64,000 nucleotides of DNA from Pseudomonadales bacterium (GCA_041395665.1 JAWLAB010000002.1:248001-312000), one strand, 5' to 3'; shown: positions 52,699 through 61,644, counted from the first letter of the stretch. Numbers and translations: made by a program. The notes: generated by a model not told the origin, from the sequence alone.

Positions 52699-53562
52699 TT
52701 AAAAAACTATTGTGCGGCGACCATGAACAATAATTCGATCATCCAAATGCGCTCGTACCGCTTGTGCCAAAGTCACTCGTTCTATATCGCGCCCTTTGCG
52801 CACCAGATCATCAATCGTATCTTCGTGCGAACTACCTTCTACACCTTGCGCAATGATAGGACCTTCATCCAAATCGGCTGTTGCGTAGTGCGCCGTTGCA
52901 CCCACCAATTTTACGCCGCGCTCAAACGCTTGATGGTACGGTTTTGCACCTTTAAACGCCGGCAATGTTGAGTGGTGGATGTTAATGATTTGATTGGGGA
53001 ACTCCGCAATCATTTCATCCGACAACACCTGCATATAGCGCGCCATCACCACGAGGTCGATATTGTATTCTCGCAACAAGGCAATTTCTTTTTGCTCCTG
53101 CTCGCGTTTGTTCTCCTTGGCGATTGGAAAAACAAAATAAGGAATTTTGAAAACATCCGCAAAGTAACGCAAATCTTCATGATTTGAAATAATCAGTGGG
53201 ATATCACAATTCAACTCGCCCACTTTGTAGCGCAGCAGCAAATCATAAATACAGTGTTCATATTTTGAAACAAAAATGGCTACGCGTTTTTTGTGGTCAG
53301 CAAAAAATAGCTGCCACTCCATGTCGTGCTTTGCACATTCTTCAGCCAATTGTTTGTTCAATGCTTCTTTGCTGACAGACATATCAGCAATATCAAAATA
53401 CACGCGATGAAAGAAAATGTTGTGCTCTTCATCGGTGTGCTGCTGCGCATCCAAAATGTTGATGTTATTGCGCAGCAACAAATTGGCAATCGCTGCATTC
53501 AAGCCTTTGCGGTCAGGACAGCGCAACAGTAGCGTGGCAGTGTTAGGTCGGTTCATCGACAA
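52699..53562 (-). CDS. purU: Formyltetrahydrofolate deformylase PurU
   Basis: PurU hydrolyses 10-formyl-tetrahydrofolate to formate and tetrahydrofolate. The 287-residue protein has an N-terminal ACT domain (ATLLLRCPDRKGLNAAIANL) and a C-terminal formyltransferase-like domain. The latter has the catalytic region IINIHHSTLPAFKGAKPYHQ and GATAHYATADLDEGPII, which includes the active His and Asp. Here it is near MetF-type genes rather than alone, which suggests a role in disposing of one-carbon units as formate. Confidence 0.95.
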   Translation of the reverse strand: MSMNRPNTATLLLRCPDRKGLNAAIANLLLRNNINILDAQQHTDEEHNIFFHRVYFDIADMSVSKEALNKQLAEECAKHDMEWQLFFADHKKRVAIFVSKYEHCIYDLLLRYKVGELNCDIPLIISNHEDLRYFADVFKIPYFVFPIAKENKREQEQKEIALLREYNIDLVVMARYMQVLSDEMIAEFPNQIINIHHSTLPAFKGAKPYHQAFERGVKLVGATAHYATADLDEGPIIAQGVEGSSHEDTIDDLVRKGRDIERVTLAQAVRAHLDDRIIVHGRRTIVF

Positions 53563-53636
53563 CTTCTCCGTAGGTCGAAGGCTAATTTTAGATAAAGAAT
53601 GCTGGGCACAACATGAGCAATCCGCTTACTGACGCG

Positions 53637-54377
53637 CTAGGCGTCCACGCCGCGAAACGGCGCCTTGCGCATTGCACAGTTCTTGAGATCACACAGGCGG
53701 CAAGGTTCAATTTCAGGCGCATTCTTCGCGCCAGGGTTTAAGCCCACCATGCCGAGCAGTGATTTCTGAGGGCGCATCATAATGCCATCGCTCATGGTAA
53801 TGGGCAGTGCGTCCATACCGTCAAAAAAACGAAACAGAATCGCTTGATCACCGAAATGCCAACCGGTGTAGCCAGGCCCCACTCGCAGCGTTGTGCCGTA
53901 ACCGCGCTGTTGCGCCTCGGCAGATATTTGATCGGTAAGTGCTTTCATCGCCTCCACTACCATGGCGGAACCCACGGCATCCATCGCCAATGCCTGCCCC
54001 AGCTTTCCTTCATCCATCAAACGCTTGGATTCTTGTGTAGCAGCATTGCCCGCACTCGCCAATAAAATCACTACCGATTCCGCGTGACGCAGAATTTTTG
54101 GTAGCTGCTCGCTGTGCAGCACCACCTGCTCCACACCGCGCTTCAAATGAATTTTGTCATTTTCGATGCCGCACAATGGCACTTCAATCGCCGCCGCCCA
54201 AGGCTCAGCAAATTCGTGAGCGCGCAGCATTTGCTCATCCAAAATTTTCAAAACAGGCTTGCGCGCTTTTTCTGGATCACCGTAGCCCATGAAATTGAGC
54301 ACGCTGTTGCGATCCAATCGATAGCGATAATTCGTCAAGCGATTAACCAAAGCACGATCAGATACCGGAGTTATCAT
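53637..54377 (-). CDS. Stand-alone MetH-activation-domain-like protein
   Basis: This protein of about 246 residues resembles the SAM-binding activation domain of cobalamin-dependent methionine synthase but has no catalytic MetH part. Seen are LRVGPGYTGWHFGDQ (the RxxxGY SAM-binding region), MRPQKSLLGMVGL and a C-terminal Cys cluster CRLCDLKNCAMRK that could hold a metal or iron-sulfur centre. Proteins of this kind accompany corrinoid methyltransferase systems and are thought to help reactivate cob(II)alamin. ATG 54377 overlaps the acyltransferase stop (ATGA). The function is inferred from homology and context. Confidence 0.75.
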   Translation of the reverse strand: MITPVSDRALVNRLTNYRYRLDRNSVLNFMGYGDPEKARKPVLKILDEQMLRAHEFAEPWAAAIEVPLCGIENDKIHLKRGVEQVVLHSEQLPKILRHAESVVILLASAGNAATQESKRLMDEGKLGQALAMDAVGSAMVVEAMKALTDQISAEAQQRGYGTTLRVGPGYTGWHFGDQAILFRFFDGMDALPITMSDGIMMRPQKSLLGMVGLNPGAKNAPEIEPCRLCDLKNCAMRKAPFRGVDA

Positions 54378-55417
54378 GCAGCACCTCGCAGACTGCGACG
54401 CAGTATCTGTTGCGGGACACATTCCAACAATCGCCATGAAATTATCGTAAATATTGCCGTCAACACCATAGCGAAAATCAAGTACGCCAATAAAAAATAT
54501 ACAGAGTCAGTGAAATATTTTTTTGCCAACAGTGTAGCAAGGTATGCACAAGGCATATGACACAGATACAAGGAATACGAAACAGCCCCAGAAAAACTGA
54601 GCACTTTACTTTTACAAAAAAGCTGCATATTGACAGCACCTAGCACAATAAGAAGCGCAGGTATTCCCCACCAAAATGCACGATGAAAGATTAACACTTC
54701 ATCTTTTTGGTAGAAAGTAACACAAGCCAACAAAAGCCATCCGATGATAAACGAAGTACAAGCAACAACTTGTGGCAACTGCTTTTGTTTCATAAAACAA
54801 AAATAAGCAATCAACATGCCTACTACAAATTCCAGCAATATCGTTTGCGTATAAAACTTTATATATCGATTTTCTTGTCCAATCAAAATAGGTAGAACAG
54901 TAAGCGAAGCCAAAAATAGCGCAACAAGCCACACTCGTACAACAGCATTAAAACGCCATAGCATTAATGCATACAAAACATAAAAGAACATTTCTAAAGT
55001 CAGCGTCCATCCAACAAACAGCAACGGAAAACCCGGCTTCACAAACAATAGACTTTTAATCAACATCGCTACATTTGTAAGATTAGGCTGATCACTAAAC
55101 CAGTGCTGCGTATCAGAGAAGTAAATGAGAACGGTAAACGCCCAATACGCTGGCACAATACGCACCGCACGTTTGAGCATAAACAAAGCCGCCGCGCGAC
55201 CACTCGCTTCAATATCTCGCGTGATGTACACGATGATAAATCCGCTGATCACAAAAAAAATATCGACGCCCCAGAAGCCATTAAACTCAGGCAATACAGG
55301 GGAGGTGTTTGGCGCAAGGCTATGTTGTAGGCTAGCAATGTGCGCTAAAGCTACCGCCAAGGCAGCAATACCGCGTAAGTACTGTACATTCTCTATGCGA
55401 GTAACCGTGGAGTTCAT
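54374..55417 (-). CDS. Acyltransferase 3 family membrane protein (OafA/YrhL type)
   Basis: This is a 347-residue integral membrane O-acyltransferase with about ten helices. YLRGIAALAVALAHIA carries the key His, and FWGVDIFFVISGFIIVY and RAVRIVPAYWAFTVLIYF are typical family motifs. Such proteins acylate sugars of LPS, exopolysaccharide or other envelope molecules. The gene is more AT-rich than its neighbours and sits between metF and the activation-domain gene, so it looks inserted into the cluster. It overlaps the downstream gene by ATGA. Confidence 0.85.
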   Translation of the reverse strand: MNSTVTRIENVQYLRGIAALAVALAHIASLQHSLAPNTSPVLPEFNGFWGVDIFFVISGFIIVYITRDIEASGRAAALFMLKRAVRIVPAYWAFTVLIYFSDTQHWFSDQPNLTNVAMLIKSLLFVKPGFPLLFVGWTLTLEMFFYVLYALMLWRFNAVVRVWLVALFLASLTVLPILIGQENRYIKFYTQTILLEFVVGMLIAYFCFMKQKQLPQVVACTSFIIGWLLLACVTFYQKDEVLIFHRAFWWGIPALLIVLGAVNMQLFCKSKVLSFSGAVSYSLYLCHMPCAYLATLLAKKYFTDSVYFLLAYLIFAMVLTAIFTIISWRLLECVPQQILRRSLRGAA

Positions 55418-55442
55418 ACAGCCTTACCGCCTAGATAACTAC

Positions 55443-56399
55443 TCACGCCGCTACTGTGTTTTCCGGCGGCAACAAGCCCAACTCACCCAAAATGTACGGC
55501 ACATTTTCTGTCCACGCCAAGGGGTACAAATGAAAGCCTGCAATCGGATAACGCTCTTTCAAAACTCGCATGGTTTCGAGTGAAAAAATCAGCGCTTCTT
55601 GTTTTTGATCTTGTGCTTCGCGAATGCGTTTTTCGACATGCGGCGGCACCCAAATGCCCGGCACATGATTCATCATAAATTCCAAACCTTTGTGCGAACG
55701 CGGCGGCAAAATACCGGGAAGAATCGCAACTTTTTTTGTCACGCCTTCACGCTCCATCGCCTTCCACCATTTATCAAACACATCCAAATCAAACACAGGT
55801 TGTGTCTGCAAAAAATCCACGCCGGCCGCTGCTTTTTTTGCCATCGCACGCGCGAGATGCTCAGGTTTATTGCCCGCCGGATTCGCAGCGCCGCCTATGC
55901 ACCACTGCATTTTGAAAGGCTCTTCTTTCGCGTTGTCAGCGATTGCGCCACCGCCATAAGATTTTCCTAAGCGGCGCAATTGATTCACCATCATGATGGC
56001 GTTGGTGGAATCCATGTCATAAACAGGTTTTGACATGGGATGATCGCCAAAAGTGACATAGTCACCTGTCAAACACAAAATATTGCGAATACCGTGCGCG
56101 TAAGCAGAAATTAAATCAGCTTGCATCGCTAACTTTGAGCGATCGCGACAAGTCATCTGCATCACCGGCTCTAAGCCTTGTTGCTTGACATAGATCGCCG
56201 TGCCGATCGACGACATTCGCAAAGTTGCCGATGGCATATCCAAAATATTGATTGCATCCACGCCGCGACGGTAATGCGCTAAGTGTTTATCTAAACGCGA
56301 TAAATCGGGCACTTTCGGTGGTGATAATTCTGCAGTGACAACAAACTCACCATTTTTTATTTTTTTATACAGCTGACTGGTTTCGTACAGTGCGCTCAT
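55443..56399 (-). CDS. Methylenetetrahydrofolate reductase, MetF type
   Basis: This TIM-barrel flavoprotein interconverts 5,10-methylene- and 5-methyl-tetrahydrofolate. Within its 318 residues are FVVTAELSPPKVPDLSRL (with the catalytic Glu), VMQMTCRDRSKLAMQADL, RNILCLTGDYVTFGDHP, and VDFLQTQPVFDLDVFDKWW. It is longer and more divergent than the E. coli MetF and starts with ATGA overlap after the MTHFR C-terminal-domain gene. This pairing recalls MetF-MetV of acetogens, where the electron donor is not NADH alone. Family confident; physiological direction unknown. Confidence 0.88.
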   Translation of the reverse strand: MSALYETSQLYKKIKNGEFVVTAELSPPKVPDLSRLDKHLAHYRRGVDAINILDMPSATLRMSSIGTAIYVKQQGLEPVMQMTCRDRSKLAMQADLISAYAHGIRNILCLTGDYVTFGDHPMSKPVYDMDSTNAIMMVNQLRRLGKSYGGGAIADNAKEEPFKMQWCIGGAANPAGNKPEHLARAMAKKAAAGVDFLQTQPVFDLDVFDKWWKAMEREGVTKKVAILPGILPPRSHKGLEFMMNHVPGIWVPPHVEKRIREAQDQKQEALIFSLETMRVLKERYPIAGFHLYPLAWTENVPYILGELGLLPPENTVAA

Positions 56400-56872
56400 G
56401 CTTGCGCTCCCGCTCCCGCTGCTGCACTGCTTGCAATCAACTGGTCAATTTGTGTATTCGGTATTGGATGCGGCGATTTAATACCGCCATCGCTATCTGT
56501 TTTTCCTTCCAAAATACTGCCCACGGCTGATGTGCCGACTATCGACCAATCCACTGCTGGTTGAATGCGCACAATTTTTTCGCTCATATCAAAAATTTGC
56601 ATCACTTGTGTGTCGGCACGCTCGTGAATTTTGGTCCACACGCAATCGCGATCCGGAAACACTTCGCATTTGCCAAACATGGAGCCACCGCAGGGACCAT
56701 TACGCATTTGTTTCGGGCAAGTTTGCGGACACACGAGAGAGGTAGAGCGCAGGACGCATTGACCGCAACTGTGACAGCCAAAAACACGCTTCTTGAACCA
56801 CTCTTCAAAACCGAACAGCACACGGTAGAGGCGGCTTCGCGTCCAGACACGATTGAACATAAACTTACTCAC
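56396..56872 (-). CDS. MTHFR C-terminal-domain (MetV-like) Cys-rich protein
   Basis: This 158-residue protein matches the family found as the C-terminal domain or separate partner (MetV) of some methylenetetrahydrofolate reductases. The Cys pattern CHSCGQCVLRSTSLVCPQTC followed by CPKQ, CGG and C in GKCEVF can bind an iron-sulfur cluster or zinc. It ends in an Ala-rich tail. The start is GTG 56872 or ATG 56860. It is translationally coupled to the MetF gene, and a palindromic operator and promoter lie just upstream. Confidence 0.82.
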   Translation of the reverse strand: MSKFMFNRVWTRSRLYRVLFGFEEWFKKRVFGCHSCGQCVLRSTSLVCPQTCPKQMRNGPCGGSMFGKCEVFPDRDCVWTKIHERADTQVMQIFDMSEKIVRIQPAVDWSIVGTSAVGSILEGKTDSDGGIKSPHPIPNTQIDQLIASSAAAGAGAQA

Positions 56873-56879
56873 GAGAAAG

Positions 56880-56901
56880 AAACTTACTTGCGAGTAAGTT
56901 T
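56880..56901. promoter_or_regulatory. Perfect 22-bp palindrome, likely repressor operator of the MetV-MetF genes
   Basis: AAACTTACT-TGCG-AGTAAGTTT is an exact inverted repeat with nine-base arms. A further copy of the arm, AAACTTACTC, lies at 56861-56870. The form resembles sites of TetR-type repressors. It overlaps the proposed -10 of the promoter for the minus-strand genes. Confidence 0.75.
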
Positions 56902-56925
56902 GAGAGAAAACCGTTATATCGTCAA
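56897..56925 (-). promoter_or_regulatory. Candidate promoter for the MetV-MetF genes
   Basis: On the minus strand TTGACG (56920-56925) and CAAACT (56897-56902) are spaced by 17 bases. The -10 is weak and lies partly inside the palindrome, which fits a repressible promoter. Confidence 0.5.
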
Positions 56926-56929
56926 GGGT

Positions 56930-57982
56930 TTAACGAAAGCTAGAGTTGATCAAATCCAGCATGGCACCACCCGGGCACAGCTCTTTTTCGGTCATGCTGT
57001 TGAGTGGGCGTGTGCTGGTACGCAGGAAATCGTGCGTTTCCTCAGCCTCTGGGTCGATGTAGAGCAGGCCGGTGAGAATCTCGCCCTCATGCAGCGCTTT
57101 CAACTGCGCAGCCAGTGCCGCACTGCGGTCACGCGGGTCGTGGTCGCTGCCGGTTTTTTGCAGGCGAATAGTAGAGCCATCGTGCAAAGTAACTTCCTGC
57201 GCCGTGCCTTCCAAATAATTGGTCACGATCTCTTCGTGCATAGGCACAAAATCGACTGCGCCCGTGGCTTCCAAATGCTCGCGCACATACTCGTAGCTTT
57301 TGGTGGAGCCTTTATGATTATTGAAAGTTACGCAAGGCGAAATAACATCAATAAATGCAAAGCCGTGATGCGACATCGCCGCTTTCAATAGTGGTACCAA
57401 CTGCTCTTTATCACCAGAGAAGCTACGCGCGACAAAAGTAGCGCCCAGTTTCAGCGCGAGGCTCACCAAATCCATCGGTTGATATTGGTTCGCGCTGCCT
57501 TTTTTGTTCAGGGAGCCGACATCGGCAGTAGCGGAATCCTGACCTTTGGTCAGCCCATAGCAGCCGTTGTTTTCGACGATGTAAACCATGTTCAACGCAC
57601 GGCGCGTGACATGCGCGAACTGCCCCATACCGATAGACGCGGTATCACCATCGCCGGACACGCCGATGTACAGCAAATCACGATTCGCTAAATTTGCGCC
57701 CGTAGCAATCGAGGGCATACGCCCGTGTACCGAGTTAAAACCGTGCGACTGTCCGAGAAAATAAGTCGGCGTTTTGGACGAGCAACCGATTCCAGATAAC
57801 TTCGCCACGCGATGTGGCTCTATCGCCAATTCATAGCACGCACGCACAATGGCAGCAGAAACTGAATCATGCCCACAGCCCGCGCACAGAGTAGACAAAG
57901 AGCCTTCGTAGTCGCGCAGCGTAAAACCTAAGCTGTTGGGCTGAGCAGAAGGATGTTGGAAACGGCTACGCACATAAGTCAT
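56930..57982 (-). CDS. 2-oxoacid:ferredoxin oxidoreductase, beta subunit
   Basis: This is the thiamine-pyrophosphate subunit of a 2-oxoacid:ferredoxin oxidoreductase, likely of the 2-oxoglutarate type (KorB-like). In its 350 residues the Cys residues for a [4Fe-4S] cluster are in LCAGCGHDS, GIGCSSKT and ISPCVTFNN. The TPP/Mg motif is YIGVSGDGDTASIGMGQF ... IVENNGCYGLTKGQ. It follows the alpha subunit by nine bases. The reaction decarboxylates a 2-oxoacid to acyl-CoA and reduces ferredoxin. The substrate is inferred only. Confidence 0.9.
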   Translation of the reverse strand: MTYVRSRFQHPSAQPNSLGFTLRDYEGSLSTLCAGCGHDSVSAAIVRACYELAIEPHRVAKLSGIGCSSKTPTYFLGQSHGFNSVHGRMPSIATGANLANRDLLYIGVSGDGDTASIGMGQFAHVTRRALNMVYIVENNGCYGLTKGQDSATADVGSLNKKGSANQYQPMDLVSLALKLGATFVARSFSGDKEQLVPLLKAAMSHHGFAFIDVISPCVTFNNHKGSTKSYEYVREHLEATGAVDFVPMHEEIVTNYLEGTAQEVTLHDGSTIRLQKTGSDHDPRDRSAALAAQLKALHEGEILTGLLYIDPEAEETHDFLRTSTRPLNSMTEKELCPGGAMLDLINSSFR

Positions 57983-57991
57983 GGCAACTAC

Positions 57992-59830
57992 CTAGACGCT
58001 TTTGTGAAGTGGAATAACAGGAGCAAGCTGCAGGTAATTCTGAATCTTGCTGCGGATAAACTCGGCAGTAATCGGCATACCGTCGTAATTCAACACAGAA
58101 ACCATTTGCTGCGGTGACACATCGTTTTCTGCCATCAACAGCGTGCGCAACTGCGCATCGCGATTTTGTTCAATCACAAACACTTTGTCGTGACGCGCAA
58201 TAAAATCATCCACCGTTTTATTGAACGGGAATGCGCGAATACGCAGCGCGTTCAAACGCACACCCTCTTCCGCCAACAAATCCAAGGCTTCTTCGGTTGG
58301 TGCAGCAGAAGTGCCAAAGAAAATCACGCCGTAATTGGCGCCTGCTTGCTCTGGATAAACTTCTGGCGCAGGTACATATTGTTTTGCTGTTTCAAATTTA
58401 CGCAGCAGGCGATCCACATTCTCCACATACTTATCGCCATCTTCTGTGTAGATTGCATAAGTGTCGCGTGAAGTGCCGCGTGTAAAAAATGCGCCTTTGC
58501 TAGGGTGTGTGCCAGGGATGGTGCGGTAGCAAATACCATCGCCATCCACATCCAAATAACGACCAAACTTTTGAATTTTGTCGAGCTGCTCTGCATTCAA
58601 TACTTTGCCGCGTTGATAAGTGCGCGCATCATCCCACTGCAAAGGCGGCGATAAATAATCATTCATGCCCAAGTCGAGATCGGTCAGCATGATAATGGGC
58701 GTTTGCAACTGCTCCGCCAAATCAAATGCATCGGCCGTCATGTCGAAACATTCTTTCGGCGTTGATGGGAACAACAACACATGCTTGGTGTCGCCATGCG
58801 AAGCGTACGCTGCAGCGATGATGTCAGACTGCTGCGTGCGTGTTGGCATGCCGGTGGAAGGCCCAGCACGCTGCACATCAATCAACACCACAGGAATTTC
58901 TGCAAAGTAAGCCAAGCCGAGAAATTCGCTCATCAGCGAAACACCCGGGCCGGAAGTTGCGGTAAAAGAACGCGCACCGTTCCAGTTAGCGCCGATAACC
59001 ATACCCATTGCCGCCAATTCGTCTTCCGCTTGCATGATGGCAAAATTTCTTTCACTAGTATCAGGATCCACGCGCAAACGCTTGGCGTATTTTTCGTAAG
59101 CATCCACTACGGAAGTGCTAGGTGTAATAGGATACCAAGCGGCAACTGTTGCGCCGCCATAAACAGCACCAAGACCGCAAGCCGTGTTGCCATCCATCAA
59201 AATACGATCACCTACACCGTTGCTACGCTGTAAGCGTAAGCCCAGCGGACAAGTGAAATGCTCTGTTGCGTATTTGAATCCCAACTCTAAGGCTTTGACA
59301 TTCGGTGCGATCAATTTTTCTTTACCTTTAAACTGATCACCGATCAAACCAGTCAACACGCTGAATTCAATATCCAACAATGCAGCCAAGGCACCGATAT
59401 AAATAATATTTTTAAACAACTGGCGCTGACGCGCATCGGTGTATTCGCGCATCGACAATTCCATCAACGGAATGGGCAAAACATGAATATCACTGCGTAC
59501 TAATTTTTTATCGAGCGGCTTGGTGGAATCGTAAATAAAATAACCGCCAGGTGTGACATCGTGAAAATCGCGTTCGATAGATTGTGGGTTCACCGCCACC
59601 ATCACATCACAACCACCACCGCGACGACCGGTATAACCTTTTTCCGAAATGCGCACTTCGTACCAAGTGGGCAAACCTTGAATATTCGATGGGAAAATAT
59701 TGCGCGGGCTAACAGGAATGCCCATACGAAAAACGGCTTTCACCAATAAAGCATTGGCACTGGAAGAACCGGTACCGTTTACATTGGCAAACTTGACGAC
59801 AAAATCATTGACTGCTTCGAGTTTTTTCAC
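57992..59830 (-). CDS. 2-oxoacid:ferredoxin oxidoreductase, gamma-alpha fused subunit
   Basis: This is a subunit of about 612 residues with an N-terminal gamma domain (VVKFANVNGTGSSSANALL, RISEKGYTGRRGGGCDVMVA) fused to the alpha pyrimidine-binding domain (GNTACGLGAVYGGATVAAWY, PITPSTSVVDAYEKYAKRL, MQAEDELAAMGMVIGANWNG). GTG 59830 has GGGG about seven bases upstream and gives the expected N-terminus; the frame is open to 59965 but that part overlaps the upstream gene. This domain fusion is common in 2-oxoglutarate:ferredoxin oxidoreductases of aerobes. Confidence 0.88.
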   Translation of the reverse strand: MKKLEAVNDFVVKFANVNGTGSSSANALLVKAVFRMGIPVSPRNIFPSNIQGLPTWYEVRISEKGYTGRRGGGCDVMVAVNPQSIERDFHDVTPGGYFIYDSTKPLDKKLVRSDIHVLPIPLMELSMREYTDARQRQLFKNIIYIGALAALLDIEFSVLTGLIGDQFKGKEKLIAPNVKALELGFKYATEHFTCPLGLRLQRSNGVGDRILMDGNTACGLGAVYGGATVAAWYPITPSTSVVDAYEKYAKRLRVDPDTSERNFAIMQAEDELAAMGMVIGANWNGARSFTATSGPGVSLMSEFLGLAYFAEIPVVLIDVQRAGPSTGMPTRTQQSDIIAAAYASHGDTKHVLLFPSTPKECFDMTADAFDLAEQLQTPIIMLTDLDLGMNDYLSPPLQWDDARTYQRGKVLNAEQLDKIQKFGRYLDVDGDGICYRTIPGTHPSKGAFFTRGTSRDTYAIYTEDGDKYVENVDRLLRKFETAKQYVPAPEVYPEQAGANYGVIFFGTSAAPTEEALDLLAEEGVRLNALRIRAFPFNKTVDDFIARHDKVFVIEQNRDAQLRTLLMAENDVSPQQMVSVLNYDGMPITAEFIRSKIQNYLQLAPVIPLHKSV

Positions 59831-59844
59831 GATCACACCCCGGC

Positions 59845-61644
59845 TCAAGCCGCACACTGCTCGCCAGAACCCTGCTGGCCAGCTTTGGTGACACTGTAAA
59901 GATATTTCTGCATATCCCATGCGGATGTTGGGCAGCGTTCGGCACACAAACCGCAGTGCAAGCAAACATCTTCATCTTTCACCATGATGCGCCCTGTGCT
60001 CAAGCCGTCAGCGATATACAAAGCTTGCTCATGGTTTACTGCTGGCGCACTCAAGTTTTGGCGCAGCGTTTCTTCGTCTTCTTCATTGTGCGTAAATGTG
60101 ATGCAGCGCGTTGGACAAATATCCACGCAGGCATCGCATTCAATACATTTACTCGCAGTGAAAACAGTTTGCACATCGCAGTTCAAGCAGCGCTGTGTTT
60201 CTTCGTAGCCTGTGTCGCGGTCAAAGCCCAACTCCACTTCCAACATACGATCCGACAGCGTTTTTTCTGTCGGCGCGTGCGGTACAAGGTGGCGGAGCTC
60301 GTGCGAAATCGCACTGTCGTAACTCCACTCATGGATACCCATTTTTTGACCGATTAAATTGGTGCCAGGCGCAGGGCGATTTTGTACATCACCGCCCATG
60401 CAGAACAAATCAATCGAAATTGCCGCTTGATGCCCTTGCGCAACCGCAGTAATAACATTTTTGGGGCCAAACGCCGCATCACCACCAAAGAAAACTTTCG
60501 GGTTAGACGATTGGAAAGTGACAGCATCCAACTCTGGCATGCCCCACTTATCAAACGCCACACCGCTATCGGCTTCGATCCACGGAAAGGCGTTTTCTTG
60601 GCCAACGGCCATCAACACATCGTCGCATTCAAAAAATACAAATTCGCCAGTAGCTTTCATGACGCGTTTGCCATCGGCATCGTAAGTCACTTCAGCTTTT
60701 TCAAAATTCATGCCCACCAATTTGCCATCTTTGACGACATATTCTTTCGGCACATGATTATTGAAAAAGGGAATACCTTCGTGCTGCGCGTCTTCAATTT
60801 CCCACGGCGAGGCTTTCATGTCCTCAAACGGGCTGCGCACCACAATTTTGACATCTTCGCCGCCAAGGCGACGCGCTGTACGGCAGCAATCCATCGCCGT
60901 ATTACCACCACCGATAACTAAAACGCGTTTACCGATTTGTGTAGTGTGACCAAATGCAACACTGGCGAGAAAATTAATGCCGATTTGAATATTGGTATCC
61001 GCTTCTTCACGGCCCGGCAATTTCAAATCGCGACCACGCGGCGCGCCGGTGCCAACAAAAACCGCATCGTAATTTTTCGCCAATACGCTATTCAAACTAT
61101 CGACATGCGTGTTGTAGTGCGTCACCACACCCATATCGGTAATAAAGTTTACTTCCTGATCCAACACTTCCGCTGGTAAACGGAACGAGGGAATCTGGCT
61201 GCGCATGAAACCGCCACCAGCAGATTGGTTGTCGTACAAATCAATTTCGTAGCCGAGTGGCATCAAATCGCGCGCCACCGTCAATGCAGCAGGACCACCA
61301 CCGATCAAAGCAACTTTTTTACCGTTTTTCTGTTCAGGGATCTTTGGCATCATCGCCAACACATCGCCTTTATTGTCCGCAGCGACGCGCTTCAAACGAC
61401 AGATGGCAACCGGTTTTTCCTCGACGCGCCCGCGACGGCAGGCAGGTTCGCAAGGGCGATCGCAAGTTCGCCCTAATACGCCTGGAAAAACATTCGATTC
61501 CCAGTTCGCCATATACGCTTCCGCGTAACGCTCTTGGGCAATCAAACGAATGTACTCTGGAACAGGCGTATGTGACGGACAGGCGTACTGACAATCGACG
61601 ACTTTATGGAAATATTCTGGATCTTGGATATTGGTGGATTTCAC
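59845..61644 (-). CDS. GltD-like FAD/iron-sulfur oxidoreductase with C-terminal 2x[4Fe-4S] ferredoxin domain
   Basis: This 599-residue flavoprotein resembles the small subunit of glutamate synthase. The N-terminal Cys-rich helical domain reads CQYACPSHTPVPEYI and CDRPCEPACRRGRVEE. The FAD motif is VALIGGGPAALTVARDL, and the NAD(P)H motif VLVIGGGNTAMDCCRTARRL. The C-terminus adds two [4Fe-4S] motifs, CIECDACVDICPTRC and CLHCGLCAERCPTSAW. It probably moves electrons between NAD(P)H and ferredoxin for the oxidoreductase encoded next in the operon. The 4Fe-4S extension makes a direct ferredoxin link plausible. Confidence 0.88.
   Translation of the reverse strand: MKSTNIQDPEYFHKVVDCQYACPSHTPVPEYIRLIAQERYAEAYMANWESNVFPGVLGRTCDRPCEPACRRGRVEEKPVAICRLKRVAADNKGDVLAMMPKIPEQKNGKKVALIGGGPAALTVARDLMPLGYEIDLYDNQSAGGGFMRSQIPSFRLPAEVLDQEVNFITDMGVVTHYNTHVDSLNSVLAKNYDAVFVGTGAPRGRDLKLPGREEADTNIQIGINFLASVAFGHTTQIGKRVLVIGGGNTAMDCCRTARRLGGEDVKIVVRSPFEDMKASPWEIEDAQHEGIPFFNNHVPKEYVVKDGKLVGMNFEKAEVTYDADGKRVMKATGEFVFFECDDVLMAVGQENAFPWIEADSGVAFDKWGMPELDAVTFQSSNPKVFFGGDAAFGPKNVITAVAQGHQAAISIDLFCMGGDVQNRPAPGTNLIGQKMGIHEWSYDSAISHELRHLVPHAPTEKTLSDRMLEVELGFDRDTGYEETQRCLNCDVQTVFTASKCIECDACVDICPTRCITFTHNEEDEETLRQNLSAPAVNHEQALYIADGLSTGRIMVKDEDVCLHCGLCAERCPTSAWDMQKYLYSVTKAGQQGSGEQCAA

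Noticed and set aside
56561..57391. 276-codon plus-strand open frame
   Set aside because: It runs antisense across the MetV-like gene, the operator and the 2-oxoacid oxidoreductase beta gene. The real genes carry recognisable catalytic motifs and this frame does not.
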